Below, one piece after another: positions 17,591 to 25,990 of a stretch of DNA of 64,000 bases. Under the pieces are notes generated by a model that did not search any database, was not told where the DNA came from, and worked only from the letters and a program-made list of their open reading frames with translations. The number at the start of each line of letters is the position of its first letter. Position 1 is the first letter of the stretch. Location of the stretch: assembly GCA_965223095.1 (NCBI GenBank), contig OZ244979.1, forward strand, positions 1,426,001 to 1,490,000. Reading direction: 5' to 3'. This DNA comes from J054 sp965223095 (GTDB taxonomy: Bacteria; Pseudomonadota; Gammaproteobacteria; Steroidobacterales; GCA-2729495). The position numbers were made by a program, and so were the translations under genes.

Positions 17591-18541
17591 TTAGCGCCAG
17601 AACGACTTTGCTGCAATCATGCCGGCAGCCACTTCGTCCGCGGCTTCTTCCTGCACATAGTGTCCCGCGCTTGCAACGCGCAGAACCCGCACGCTGGTGT
17701 TGCTCAAACCGGTCACCAAGGATTGTAGTTCCGCTTCATCCTTGCGCCGATCTTGAACGCCCCAGGCGATCAGGGTGGGCACTGTGACTTGCTGAAGCAG
17801 CGGGCCTTCCGACGCCGCAACGTATTGACCCATCATCGTTGTCATACCGGTCATATAGCCTTCGCTACGGACGGTCAGCATGAGATCGTCCATGACCTGG
17901 GGTGTAATGATTGCTGGATTGACATAGGAGGACTTCAGGAAGTTCTCGCGAAAATCGCGCTTGCCGAATTGCTTGGCTGAAAGTCGCGGCAACGGGAAAA
18001 AGTAGTATTCGGCAATTTTGGGTACGCCGGTATTGATGATGCCTGGGTTCATCAGCACCAGTCCCACGACCTCAGGCGCATCCACAGCCACGCGCATGGC
18101 GATGGCGCCACCCAATGAATGCCCGCCAACAACAACTTTTTGTAGTCCAAGCTCGCGAATTAGAGCACGCATCATGCTTGCCTGCGCTGGATTCTTATAG
18201 TCCCAATCGGCAGGTTTTGCGGAAAGACCGAATCCCGGCATGTCGACGCTCACGACGTGATAGTCATTGGCCAGGCGTGGCGAGAGTTCTCGAAAGGACT
18301 GTAACGAGTTACCGAAGCCGTGAATAAGTAGCACCGAAGTGCTATCAGCTGTCTTGCTGCCATACTCGCGATAGCGGAGTTGCAGCTTGTCTACCGTTAC
18401 AAAGCGATCTTGGTCGCTGGCAAGTTCAAGCGCGGGAACTTCTTCGATACCCGTGGGCCAATACGCATAAATTGCCAATGCGGCCCATATGACGAGTAAG
18501 AGAATTACGAGACCACCACCTATGCGCTTTAATGTTTTCAT
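17591..18541 (-). CDS. Alpha/beta hydrolase, membrane-anchored
   Basis: I start at ATG 18541 (316 residues) because a hydrophobic anchor (about 9-28) follows at once; the TTG at 18589 only adds a non-conserved tail. The catalytic elements are intact: oxyanion HGFGNSLQSF, nucleophile elbow GGHSLGG and the C-terminal histidine in ASAGHYVQEE; an acid is expected around WGVQDRRKD. The anchor places the hydrolase domain in the periplasm. It is transcribed ahead of the maleate isomerase-like gene with a 3-base gap. Substrate, probably an ester or lactone, is not known. Confidence 0.83.
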   Translation of the reverse strand: MKTLKRIGGGLVILLLVIWAALAIYAYWPTGIEEVPALELASDQDRFVTVDKLQLRYREYGSKTADSTSVLLIHGFGNSLQSFRELSPRLANDYHVVSVDMPGFGLSAKPADWDYKNPAQASMMRALIRELGLQKVVVGGHSLGGAIAMRVAVDAPEVVGLVLMNPGIINTGVPKIAEYYFFPLPRLSAKQFGKRDFRENFLKSSYVNPAIITPQVMDDLMLTVRSEGYMTGMTTMMGQYVAASEGPLLQQVTVPTLIAWGVQDRRKDEAELQSLVTGLSNTSVRVLRVASAGHYVQEEAADEVAAGMIAAKSFWR

Positions 18542-18968
18542 GTCGAGTGAATCTTTAAGTCGGCGCAAGCTGCGGTTTGGAGTATCCAAATGCTAGCACG
18601 CCCATTGAGCACCCGGTGAGGGGCAAGACCTAATGGACGATTCTTGCCGGCGGTTTTTGCCGCCGGCAGAGTCAGCGATCTACCCGTTCTGGTCGCCCGT
18701 AGGGAGCATCGGGTATGCGCTGGATTTCGATACTTTGGTTCAGGCAGGGGCTCAGCGCGGTGGGCAAAATACGCGGCGGGCGCGGCACCCCAAACCCGTA
18801 TAGGGTCGCGGCTAGCAACGCAATTACCCCTCGTTTTCAAGGGCTTATTGCGAGGACCGCAGACATTCATCAGTGTGGGTGCGCCTGCCTCAATGGCGGG
18901 TTAAAATCGCACTGCGGTCATAGGCCGTCCGAAGCTAAGGGAAGCTGAGGCATTTCACGGGGAAGATC
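18542..18968. other. 427-base divergent intergenic region with one hairpin
   Basis: No gene is convincing here; open frames are short and compositionally random. The one clear structure is a 24-base hairpin at 18645-18668: TGCCGGCGG and its complement around the loop TTTTTG. It is about 100 bases upstream of the hydrolase start and 300 before the OmpA start, so it is not an obvious terminator of a known gene. Promoters of the two flanking genes should lie in this stretch, but I could not fix them. Confidence 0.4.
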
Positions 18969-20237
18969 ATGTTGAATGCGAAGATTAATACTGGATGCGG
19001 TGTTGCCGTTCTCGCCATGCTACTTGGCGTGGCTGCTAATGCCAGTCCACAAGAAGGTAACTGGTACATCGACGGACTGGGCTCATTCATCATTGCCGAT
19101 GATGATCGATTCGTTGACGATGGATTTGTCGGCGGGGGTTTGACCCTCGGCTATGCATTGTCCGAAAACTGGAACCTGGAGTTTGACGGCAAGTTCTTTG
19201 ACATGGACGGTGAGCGCGGCGGACCAGATCAAGAACAGATCATGCTCGGCGCCAATGTCATGAATGTTTACAACCGCGCGGGACGATTTACACCTTATTT
19301 GTTGGGTGGTGCCGGTTGGGCGAATACAGATGGTTCCGGCAATACGCAGCCGGATGATCGAGACGCCTTGGAGTTGCGTGGCGGCATTGGCATGCTCACC
19401 GATCTCTGGAGTGACCGCTGGTCCTTACGCACCGAAGCCTTGGTTCGTTGGGAAAATGCTGACGATAGCCTCACCGACTGGGTTCTCAACGTGGGTCTAG
19501 GTTATGCCATGGGCGAGGGGAAGACCCGCGATGTGGATAGCGACGGCGACGGTGTGTTGGATAGCCTGGATCGCTGTCCGGGAACGCCGCTAGGGGCAGT
19601 GGTCAACGACCAAGGCTGTGAGCTGGACGGCGACGGCGACGGTGTCGTTGATCGTTTGGACCTATGCCCCGATACGCCCAGTGGCGCCAAGGTCAACGCC
19701 GAGGGTTGCCCCTTGGACGGTGACGGTGATGGTGTTTTTGATGGTTTGGATCAATGTCCGGATACGCCAGCCGGCGCAGAAGTCGATGCCCGGGGTTGTT
19801 CCCTTGAGGTCGACGGCGATAGCGATGGTGACGGTGTTAAAGACAGCATGGACAAGTGTCCGAACACCGAGCGCGGTGCGTTGGTGGATGCCGAAGGTTG
19901 TAGCTTCCAGTTGTCGGGCGCGAATTTTGCAACAAATTCAGACGTGCCCCTGGACAGCGGCCTACGTCGCCTAGACCAGGTTGCTACCCGCTTGGCCGAT
20001 TTCCCCGACTTGCGGATTGTTGTCGAAGGGCACACCGACAGCCGCGGTGATGCGGAATACAATCTGGGCTTATCCGAACGGCGCGCGCGCGCGGTACGTG
20101 ATTACCTGGTTGAACGCGGCGTTGCCGCCAATCGGCTCAGCACCGTGGGCTTGGGTGAATCGCAGCCAGTGGCCGATAACGGCACCGAAGACGGTCGTGC
20201 TCAGAATCGTCGCGTGGTGTTGCGCGTCGCGGAGTAG
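18969..20237 (+). CDS. OmpA-family outer-membrane protein with thrombospondin type 3 repeats
   Basis: This 422-residue protein starts with a signal peptide (cleavage after about residue 25, ANA-SPQ), then an OmpA-like eight-stranded beta-barrel (about 26-185), a Ca-binding linker of four thrombospondin type 3 repeats (about 188-312) and a C-terminal OmpA peptidoglycan-binding domain (about 315-422) with VEGHTDSRG and LSERRARAVRDYL. The protein tethers the outer membrane to peptidoglycan, with a linker that should be stiffened by calcium. A strong terminator follows 24 bases after the stop. Confidence 0.92.
   Translation: MLNAKINTGCGVAVLAMLLGVAANASPQEGNWYIDGLGSFIIADDDRFVDDGFVGGGLTLGYALSENWNLEFDGKFFDMDGERGGPDQEQIMLGANVMNVYNRAGRFTPYLLGGAGWANTDGSGNTQPDDRDALELRGGIGMLTDLWSDRWSLRTEALVRWENADDSLTDWVLNVGLGYAMGEGKTRDVDSDGDGVLDSLDRCPGTPLGAVVNDQGCELDGDGDGVVDRLDLCPDTPSGAKVNAEGCPLDGDGDGVFDGLDQCPDTPAGAEVDARGCSLEVDGDSDGDGVKDSMDKCPNTERGALVDAEGCSFQLSGANFATNSDVPLDSGLRRLDQVATRLADFPDLRIVVEGHTDSRGDAEYNLGLSERRARAVRDYLVERGVAANRLSTVGLGESQPVADNGTEDGRAQNRRVVLRVAE
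19531..19905 (+). repeat. Thrombospondin type 3 repeat array inside the OmpA gene
   Basis: Four tandem coding units of about 90 bases each encode Asp-rich loops (DSDGDGVLD, DGDGDGVVD, DGDGDGVFD, DSDGDGVKD) followed by C-P-x-T and a Gly-Cys end. DNA copies are similar but not identical, so the array is old enough to have diverged. Each unit should bind calcium, and paired Cys residues can form disulfides. Confidence 0.85.
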
Positions 20238-20260
20238 TCTAGGAAAGTTGTAGCTGTATC

Positions 20261-20298
20261 CAGCCCGGCGGCGAATTTGGCCGCCGGGCTGAATTTTC
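20261..20298 (+). terminator. Rho-independent terminator of the OmpA gene
   Basis: A 12-base perfect stem (CAGCCCGGCGGC, 20261-20272, with 20280-20291) closes a 7-base loop and is followed by AATTTTCTC. It lies just after the OmpA stop, and before the DUF748 gene, which therefore needs its own promoter or read-through. Confidence 0.8.
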
Positions 20299-20348
20299 TC
20301 CCCCGGGTCGCGCGCTGGAGTGCGGCCCAACAAGAATAAGAATAACCG

Positions 20349-23300
20349 GTGACCGATACGACGCATTCAAGCGAAGCTGGGCAGGTGACTTTGTCGTCAT
20401 CGCCACCTTGGTGGAGCCCGCGGCGAAAACGGTTCTGGGTCGTCACCTTGTTATCGGTCTATAGCTTGGTGGGCTTCTTTCTGGTGCCATGGATCGCCAA
20501 GCGGGAACTACCGGCATTTATCGAGGCGCAGACCGGCCGCAGCGCGAGTTTCGAAGAGTTTCGTTTTAATCCGTACATGCTCAGCGCCGAGGCAACGGAT
20601 TTTCGTCTATTAGAGTCTGACAGCCAGCCACTGATTAGTTTCGACCGGCTGTTTGTGAACCTGCAGCTGAGTAGCTTCCTCAGGCGTGCCCTAGTGTTTA
20701 GCGAGTTACAGCTAGATGCGCCGTTTGTGAAAGTGCTACGTAAGCCGGACGGGGCCGTGAATCTCGTGCAGCTGCTTAAGCCCGCGCCCGCTGACCAGGC
20801 GGAGACTTCTTTATTGCGCTTGGTGATAGATGCTTTGACCGTCAATGGTGGTCGTCTGGATTTAACCGATGAGGTGCCAAGCACCGATTTCAGCACGCAG
20901 CTCGGACCGGTGGACATACAGCTCGCCAATCTCAGTACCTTACCGGATGACAGCGGCCAACAAACCGTAGATATCCGAACCCCGCAGGGAATCAATCTGG
21001 GGTGGACGGGTGATTTCAGTGTCAATCCACTGCGTTCCAAGGGACGCGTTACTGGTAGTGGTCCTTACCTACCACTGGCCTATGAATATTTACAAGATTT
21101 GTTCACGTTTACGGTCGAATCGGGTGAGGCCGAATTTGGTTTTGACTATAGCTTGGCGGCTTCTGGTGATCAGCCGGCGGACTTCCAGATCAGCGCTCTA
21201 GATGTTGATCTCACCGAATTCGTCGCCAAAGTACCCGCGGAGTCCGGGGCTTTTGTCGAGTTACCGAAGCAATCCCTGCGTGGCGGATATCTACGCCTTG
21301 GTGAACAGCTGGCAGGTGCTGATAGCGTGCAGATTTCCAAAGGATGGTTACGCGTCGTTCGGAACGCCGACGGCTCGATTAGCCTAGCGCGGTTACTGGC
21401 CTCAGCAGCCGATGATCCCGCAGCAACATCGGCGACCGAAAACACCGCGGATGTTTCTGAACAAGACAGCGAATCGCCCAAGGAAACGGTCGCGCCGGCT
21501 AGTGCCTCGACAGATGAAGTCAATCAGGCGAACAGCCCCCTGGGCGATTGGCAGCTTGTTCTCGGCGGCGTGCAGATTGATCAACTTGAAGTGGCATTTA
21601 CCGATGAGGCCCTGCAGGGCGACCCGGCAACGATAAATGCCAAAGAGATCGTCATAGAAGTCGGAGAGCTGAGTACACAAGCGGGCAACAGCTCAGAGAT
21701 TTCCGCTTCGGCCGTCATTGCCTCCGGCGGGCGCCTTCAGCTGGGCGGAAGCCTGCAAGTATTGCCTGCACTAGAGGTCAGCGCGGACCTTGATTTGCGC
21801 GACCTGAATCTAATACCCGTCCAGCCCTATCTAGCACAGTTTGCGAACCTAGCATTGGAATCAGGTGATCTAGACTCTCAGCTTGCTATTACCATTAACG
21901 CAAACGAGCCCCTAGGCGTCGACGGCTCCGCAAACCTCGCGGCTTTAGATCTTCAAGACGTGGGCCAGGGCGAACAATTGCTGGGCTTCAAGGAACTTGC
22001 CTTAGATCGCGTGCAATTTTCGGCGACCAAGAATCGCCTAGAGCTTTCTGAAATTAAATTGTCGGCGCCGTATACCCGCCTGCGAATTGATAAAGACGGT
22101 ACGACGAACTTTCAGCAACTGTTGGTGGAGCGGCCACCCGCTGACGAAAAACCCCAGACTAAGCCTTTGGATGTGGTCATGGGCAGGATCGCGATTGACG
22201 GTGGCAGCGCGGATTTTAGCGATTTAGCTTTGCCGTTCCCCTTTGCAACCCGTATCGAAGAACTCAAGGGCGAAATCACCACCTTGGCCACCAATAGTCG
22301 TGAGCCGGCCAAGCTTGACCTTGAAGGCAAGGTGGGCGAATACGGTTTGGCGGAAGCATCGGGCCGTATCAGTCCTGCGAAGTTCTCAAATAGTACTGAC
22401 CTCAGCTTACTGTTTCGCAATGTGGAATTGCCGGACTTGTCGCCCTATACCGTAAAGTTTGCTGGTCGCCGCATTGATGATGGACGTCTAAATCTGGATC
22501 TGCGCTATGTGCTCGATCAGGGAAAAATGAAGGGCGACAATCGCGTATCCATAGACAAGCTAACTTTAGGAGAAAAAGAAGACTATCCGGGTGCGAAAAA
22601 CTTGCCCTTGGCGCTCGCCGTGGCTTTGCTGAAGGAGCCCGATGGCACGATAAACATTGATTTACCCGTCAGCGGTGATGTTAACGACCCGAAATTCAGC
22701 ATTGGGGGCGTCATATTTCGCGCCTTTGCGAATTTGATTACCAAATTGGCCACGTCACCGTTTCGCCTGTTGGGAGGTTTAGTCGGTGCTGAATCAGAGG
22801 CTATGGATCTCATTGAATTCCGTCCCGGTGAAGCCGAACTCACGCCGCCGGAGCGAGAAAAGCTGGCAAAACTCGCCGAAGCGCTGGCCATGCGCCCACA
22901 GTTTGTCGTTCAAGTACCGGGTGTGATAGACAAAGAAGCCGACACCCAAGCGCTGCGCGTGGCGCGAGTGGATGCGGCAGTGGCAGCAATCCTGGCGGCG
23001 CAGTCGGGGCGCAAGGCTGAAGCCCTATTGACTGAGCGTCAACGCCGGGCCTTGGAAAATTTGGTCAAAGAAAGCTTGTCCGCGGATGTAATGAAAGCCG
23101 CCAAGGCAGCGGCGCAAAAGCCAGAGCAGGCCGATGACCCCAATTCCAAATTGAGTTTGGATGAGCCTGCCTATATCGCCGCGCTTCGCCAAGCCCTAAT
23201 CGACGCCGAAGAAATCACCGACGAGGAGTTGGACAACTTGTCAGTCGCGCGTGCTACCGCCGTGGTTGATGCTCTAACGGCAGATGGGAAATTGCCGGCC

Positions 23301-23396
23301 GAACGGGTGAACGCTGTTGCCGCCGTGGAGGCGAAGCCCTCGGATGCGGGCTGGATTCCGCTGAAGTTGAAAGCGGGTGCCGCAGGCCAGGGCTAG
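20349..23396 (+). CDS. DUF748 (AsmA-like) envelope protein
   Basis: This 1015-residue protein has one N-terminal membrane anchor (about 27-48) followed by a very long periplasmic beta-rich region. Repeated AsmA-type segments (for example LKLDEL-like strands around LVNLQLSS and DLDLRDLNLIPVQPYL) support DUF748, the family related to AsmA/YhdP bridge proteins that may carry phospholipid between membranes. A Thr/Glu/Ser-rich low-complexity linker lies near residues 355-395. The C-terminal part (about 820 onward: FRPGEAELTPPEREKLAKLA) resembles an OmpA-like fold, common in this family. It follows the OmpA gene. GTG is the start. Confidence 0.85.
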   Translation: MTDTTHSSEAGQVTLSSSPPWWSPRRKRFWVVTLLSVYSLVGFFLVPWIAKRELPAFIEAQTGRSASFEEFRFNPYMLSAEATDFRLLESDSQPLISFDRLFVNLQLSSFLRRALVFSELQLDAPFVKVLRKPDGAVNLVQLLKPAPADQAETSLLRLVIDALTVNGGRLDLTDEVPSTDFSTQLGPVDIQLANLSTLPDDSGQQTVDIRTPQGINLGWTGDFSVNPLRSKGRVTGSGPYLPLAYEYLQDLFTFTVESGEAEFGFDYSLAASGDQPADFQISALDVDLTEFVAKVPAESGAFVELPKQSLRGGYLRLGEQLAGADSVQISKGWLRVVRNADGSISLARLLASAADDPAATSATENTADVSEQDSESPKETVAPASASTDEVNQANSPLGDWQLVLGGVQIDQLEVAFTDEALQGDPATINAKEIVIEVGELSTQAGNSSEISASAVIASGGRLQLGGSLQVLPALEVSADLDLRDLNLIPVQPYLAQFANLALESGDLDSQLAITINANEPLGVDGSANLAALDLQDVGQGEQLLGFKELALDRVQFSATKNRLELSEIKLSAPYTRLRIDKDGTTNFQQLLVERPPADEKPQTKPLDVVMGRIAIDGGSADFSDLALPFPFATRIEELKGEITTLATNSREPAKLDLEGKVGEYGLAEASGRISPAKFSNSTDLSLLFRNVELPDLSPYTVKFAGRRIDDGRLNLDLRYVLDQGKMKGDNRVSIDKLTLGEKEDYPGAKNLPLALAVALLKEPDGTINIDLPVSGDVNDPKFSIGGVIFRAFANLITKLATSPFRLLGGLVGAESEAMDLIEFRPGEAELTPPEREKLAKLAEALAMRPQFVVQVPGVIDKEADTQALRVARVDAAVAAILAAQSGRKAEALLTERQRRALENLVKESLSADVMKAAKAAAQKPEQADDPNSKLSLDEPAYIAALRQALIDAEEITDEELDNLSVARATAVVDALTADGKLPAERVNAVAAVEAKPSDAGWIPLKLKAGAAGQG

Positions 23397-23412
23397 GTAA
23401 CTAACTGCCGTG

Positions 23413-23871
23413 CTAGATTCGATCGTCGATAACGTCCACTTGACCAGTCATTCGACGCCATAGAGCAGACCAGGTGATGCCGATGGTCAGCATGCCGGCC
23501 AGACAAACCAGGGCAATCCAGGTCATGGCCGAAACCGAATCGGCAGCCAGCCAGCCGAAATCAACCAGCAACCACACGAAAGTTCCAAAAAAGGCCAGGG
23601 CCAGAAGAATGCCCAAGCGTCCCAGCGACTGCAGGGTGGCATGCAAAAAGATGGTCCAACCGATAATCAGTAGCACGCCTAAAAAGAAGTGCAAGGGGCC
23701 TAGGCTATCTGCGGCGATGGCATCCTTGACCCAGTTGTAGAACGAGTATTTTGTCGGGTTGTAGGTCGCTAAAACCAAGACCAGGGCAGCAAGAAATCGC
23801 AGCAATAATCCGGGAAACGTTATTTCGCGAACGGGTTGTCTACCGCCGCTAGACGACTGCTTAGTGTTCAT
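23413..23871 (-). CDS. Membrane protein, DUF6524-like
   Basis: The 152-residue product has four predicted helices (about 20-40, 60-80, 85-108, 115-138) with a cytoplasmic N-terminal tail. The segment ATYNPTKYSFYNWV between the first helices is characteristic of a conserved family I believe to be DUF6524. It is convergent with the DUF748 gene and 147 bases downstream of the M48 lipoprotein on the same strand. No function known. Confidence 0.7.
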   Translation of the reverse strand: MNTKQSSSGGRQPVREITFPGLLLRFLAALVLVLATYNPTKYSFYNWVKDAIAADSLGPLHFFLGVLLIIGWTIFLHATLQSLGRLGILLALAFFGTFVWLLVDFGWLAADSVSAMTWIALVCLAGMLTIGITWSALWRRMTGQVDVIDDRI

Positions 23872-24018
23872 AGCCCATAGAGTAGCGCAATCTCGGCGCG
23901 TGTAAACAGCGATCGCTTTGGCATTCGATGTTTCCGATCTATTCCTGTCCTCAAGTTGCGCGTTAACGATTCACGGCATGATCGAGGGTTAACGGCGTCG
24001 GGTTCGGTATTAGGCTTA

Positions 24019-24879
24019 CTATTGGGCGGCGTTGCGCGATCCGCTCCCACCCTGGGTAAGCGTGCTTAAGGGTGTGCGCGCGATTCGGTAGATCGGTGGG
24101 CTGCCGGCAGCCAGATAATAAGGTCGCATTTGCGCTGCCAATTCGGCGAGTTTTTGCGAGCGCTGTTGTGGGCTAGGATGGGTGCTCATGAACGCCGGTG
24201 GTCGAGCCCCTCCGACGGCGCCCATTTTCTTCCAGAGTGTGGCTGCTGCTGCGGGGTCATATCCGGCCTTGGCGGCCAACTCGATGCCGATTCGATCAGC
24301 CTCCGTTTCGGAGGCCCGACTATTGGGCAGTTGCACGGCGAACTGGGCAGCAACTGCGGCAGCGCCTAAAGCCAGCTGCGAATCACCGGCCGCGGCGCCG
24401 GCAGCAATCATGCCTAAGTTCGATGCCATGGCCACGGACATGCGTTCGGCCGTGTGATTTGCCAAGGCATGACTGATTTCATGCCCCATGACTTGCGCAA
24501 GTTCGTCGTCCGTTGGATCAACTTTAGAAATCAAACCAGAATAAATGGCCATGCGCCCGCCAGCCATGCACCAAGCGTTAACCGTCTCTGGATCATCAAT
24601 GACCTCAACACTCCATTCCCAATTTCTCGTGTCGGGACGCATCTTGATGGCTTGGGTGATGAGTCGTCCGGTGATTTGATCGACCCGCGCGATCATGCGG
24701 CTGTCTTTAGAGATTTTGCCTTGACTGTTGAGTTCACTTAACTGTGCCAAGTAGGCCTCTTTCGACGCTGAAATAGCCTGCTGTTCAGATACCAACATCA
24801 GCTGGCGGCGCCCGGTGGGGGAGGTGGCGCATGCCGTAATGATTAAGGTAACCAGTATCAGAATAATTTTTGTTCGCAT
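24019..24879 (-). CDS. M48 family metallopeptidase lipoprotein (LoiP/YcaL-like)
   Basis: This is a 286-residue periplasmic zinc peptidase anchored by lipid. The signal ends with the lipobox ITAC (residues 14-17), followed by ATSPTGRRQLMLVSE, the usual start of mature LoiP/BepA-type M48 proteins. The zinc site is GHEISHALANH with the third ligand in SETEADRIG, and the C-terminal STHPSPQQR motif is also typical of the group. Members degrade or fold outer-membrane proteins under stress. It is divergent from the 24931 lipoprotein gene, with 51 bases between starts. Confidence 0.9.
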   Translation of the reverse strand: MRTKIILILVTLIITACATSPTGRRQLMLVSEQQAISASKEAYLAQLSELNSQGKISKDSRMIARVDQITGRLITQAIKMRPDTRNWEWSVEVIDDPETVNAWCMAGGRMAIYSGLISKVDPTDDELAQVMGHEISHALANHTAERMSVAMASNLGMIAAGAAAGDSQLALGAAAVAAQFAVQLPNSRASETEADRIGIELAAKAGYDPAAAATLWKKMGAVGGARPPAFMSTHPSPQQRSQKLAELAAQMRPYYLAAGSPPIYRIARTPLSTLTQGGSGSRNAAQ

Positions 24880-24930
24880 TGGGATGTCTCTCTAAGAACG
24901 CCCGGGAAAATCGCCCTACAGTATGACGCA

Positions 24931-25428
24931 ATGATTCGACTGAAAAAAATTCCAGCCCTGGCCTTAGGTCTAACGCTGCTTGCCACCAGTTCGATGCTCA
25001 TGGGTTGCGCAAATCGCCGCGTCGCAGCAGTGCCGGACTACCCCGTGGCGGTGCTAGAGGGGCGCAATTTCAGCACCGACTGGACGGGTTATTTGCCCAG
25101 CCTACTGTCGCCCATGTTGCGTTGCGTGGACGCTGCGCCCGGGAGCGGTCAGCGTGTGGTTCGCCTATGGCCGATGAACGCCGGCATGGCCGGCGCGCGT
25201 TTGGTGAACGCGCAACGCCAAACCCATGATTGTGTGGCGCCGATCCTTGGTCTCGGCGTGGCGGACATGGAACTACGCGGCCACAACTTGCCGCGCCAGG
25301 CACGCGAAGGCCGGCAGCTCTTTACGCCGATGTCGGGTCGTCCTCCCGAGGGTCGCTGTTATCGTCATGAAAGCCTTCTCGGTACCAAGGGTGATTTACT
25401 GGGCTGGCTTTCTTACGATCTTTGCTAG
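24931..25428 (+). CDS. Lipoprotein of unknown function
   Basis: The 165-residue product has a signal peptide with lipobox LMGC (residues 23-26), so it should be anchored in the envelope. The mature part holds five further cysteines spread across its length, including one as the last residue, which could form disulfides in the periplasm. I do not recognise a family. It is divergent from the M48 lipoprotein gene, so the two may share control. Confidence 0.6.
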   Translation: MIRLKKIPALALGLTLLATSSMLMGCANRRVAAVPDYPVAVLEGRNFSTDWTGYLPSLLSPMLRCVDAAPGSGQRVVRLWPMNAGMAGARLVNAQRQTHDCVAPILGLGVADMELRGHNLPRQAREGRQLFTPMSGRPPEGRCYRHESLLGTKGDLLGWLSYDLC

Positions 25429-25478
25429 TGCCACCAGCGTGTCGGTTTTCCCACGATGGCTGAGTTTGCCCGGGGTAT

Positions 25479-25928
25479 TCATTCCACGGCTTTCTCATAA
25501 AGCCACTTCATATAGAGCAATGGGGCCAAGGGAGCCTCAATCAGTTGACGAAATCGCCAGCCGTCAGTGGTGCGTTGCAAAGTCGCACTGACGCGATTCT
25601 CGCCGCCGATACGTGCCTGATAACCTGAGATTTCTCCGCTCCAGGCCATGCGGTACCAGACGGACAGTAAGTCGGGTGACAGCGATTTAATCCGCAAATC
25701 CCAGGTGCGCATCTTGAACTGGCGGTTTCGCTGAGCCGTGTGTGTCCAGTAGTCTCGAACCTGGTCCCAGGTCGTGAGTGGATCGGCGACTTCTTCGGGT
25801 TGGTATAGCGGCGCATCATCTTGAGGGTCCCAGAGTTCGCGCAGACTTTGCAAGTCATTGCTTTCCCAACGCGTGCAGAGTTCATCCAAAAGTTTGGTCA
25901 CGGCAAGCTGTTCAGAATGCTGGTTCAT
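25479..25928 (-). CDS. SnoaL/NTF2-fold protein
   Basis: This 149-residue protein has the NTF2-like cone-fold pattern: an N-terminal helix pair (LLDELCTRWESNDLQSLRELW), a central WDQVRDYWTHT helix and three long antiparallel strands (KMRTWDLRIKSLSP, LLSVWYRMAWSGEI, ATLQRTTDGWRFRQLIEAPLA). Members include ring-cyclising, dehydrating and isomerase enzymes and many non-enzymes. It is 62 bases downstream of the MFS gene, probably in the same transcript, and may act in the neighbouring catabolic block. Confidence 0.75.
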   Translation of the reverse strand: MNQHSEQLAVTKLLDELCTRWESNDLQSLRELWDPQDDAPLYQPEEVADPLTTWDQVRDYWTHTAQRNRQFKMRTWDLRIKSLSPDLLSVWYRMAWSGEISGYQARIGGENRVSATLQRTTDGWRFRQLIEAPLAPLLYMKWLYEKAVE

Positions 25929-25990
25929 GTGTACTCCAAATTCATCCGGCTCACGGTTGCTTTAAACGAAATCCCGCGCTCAGCTCATTT

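Noticed and set aside
18538..18870. 110-codon minus-strand open frame upstream of the hydrolase
   Set aside because: Arg/Pro/Ala-rich sequence typical of random GC-rich DNA and no family features.
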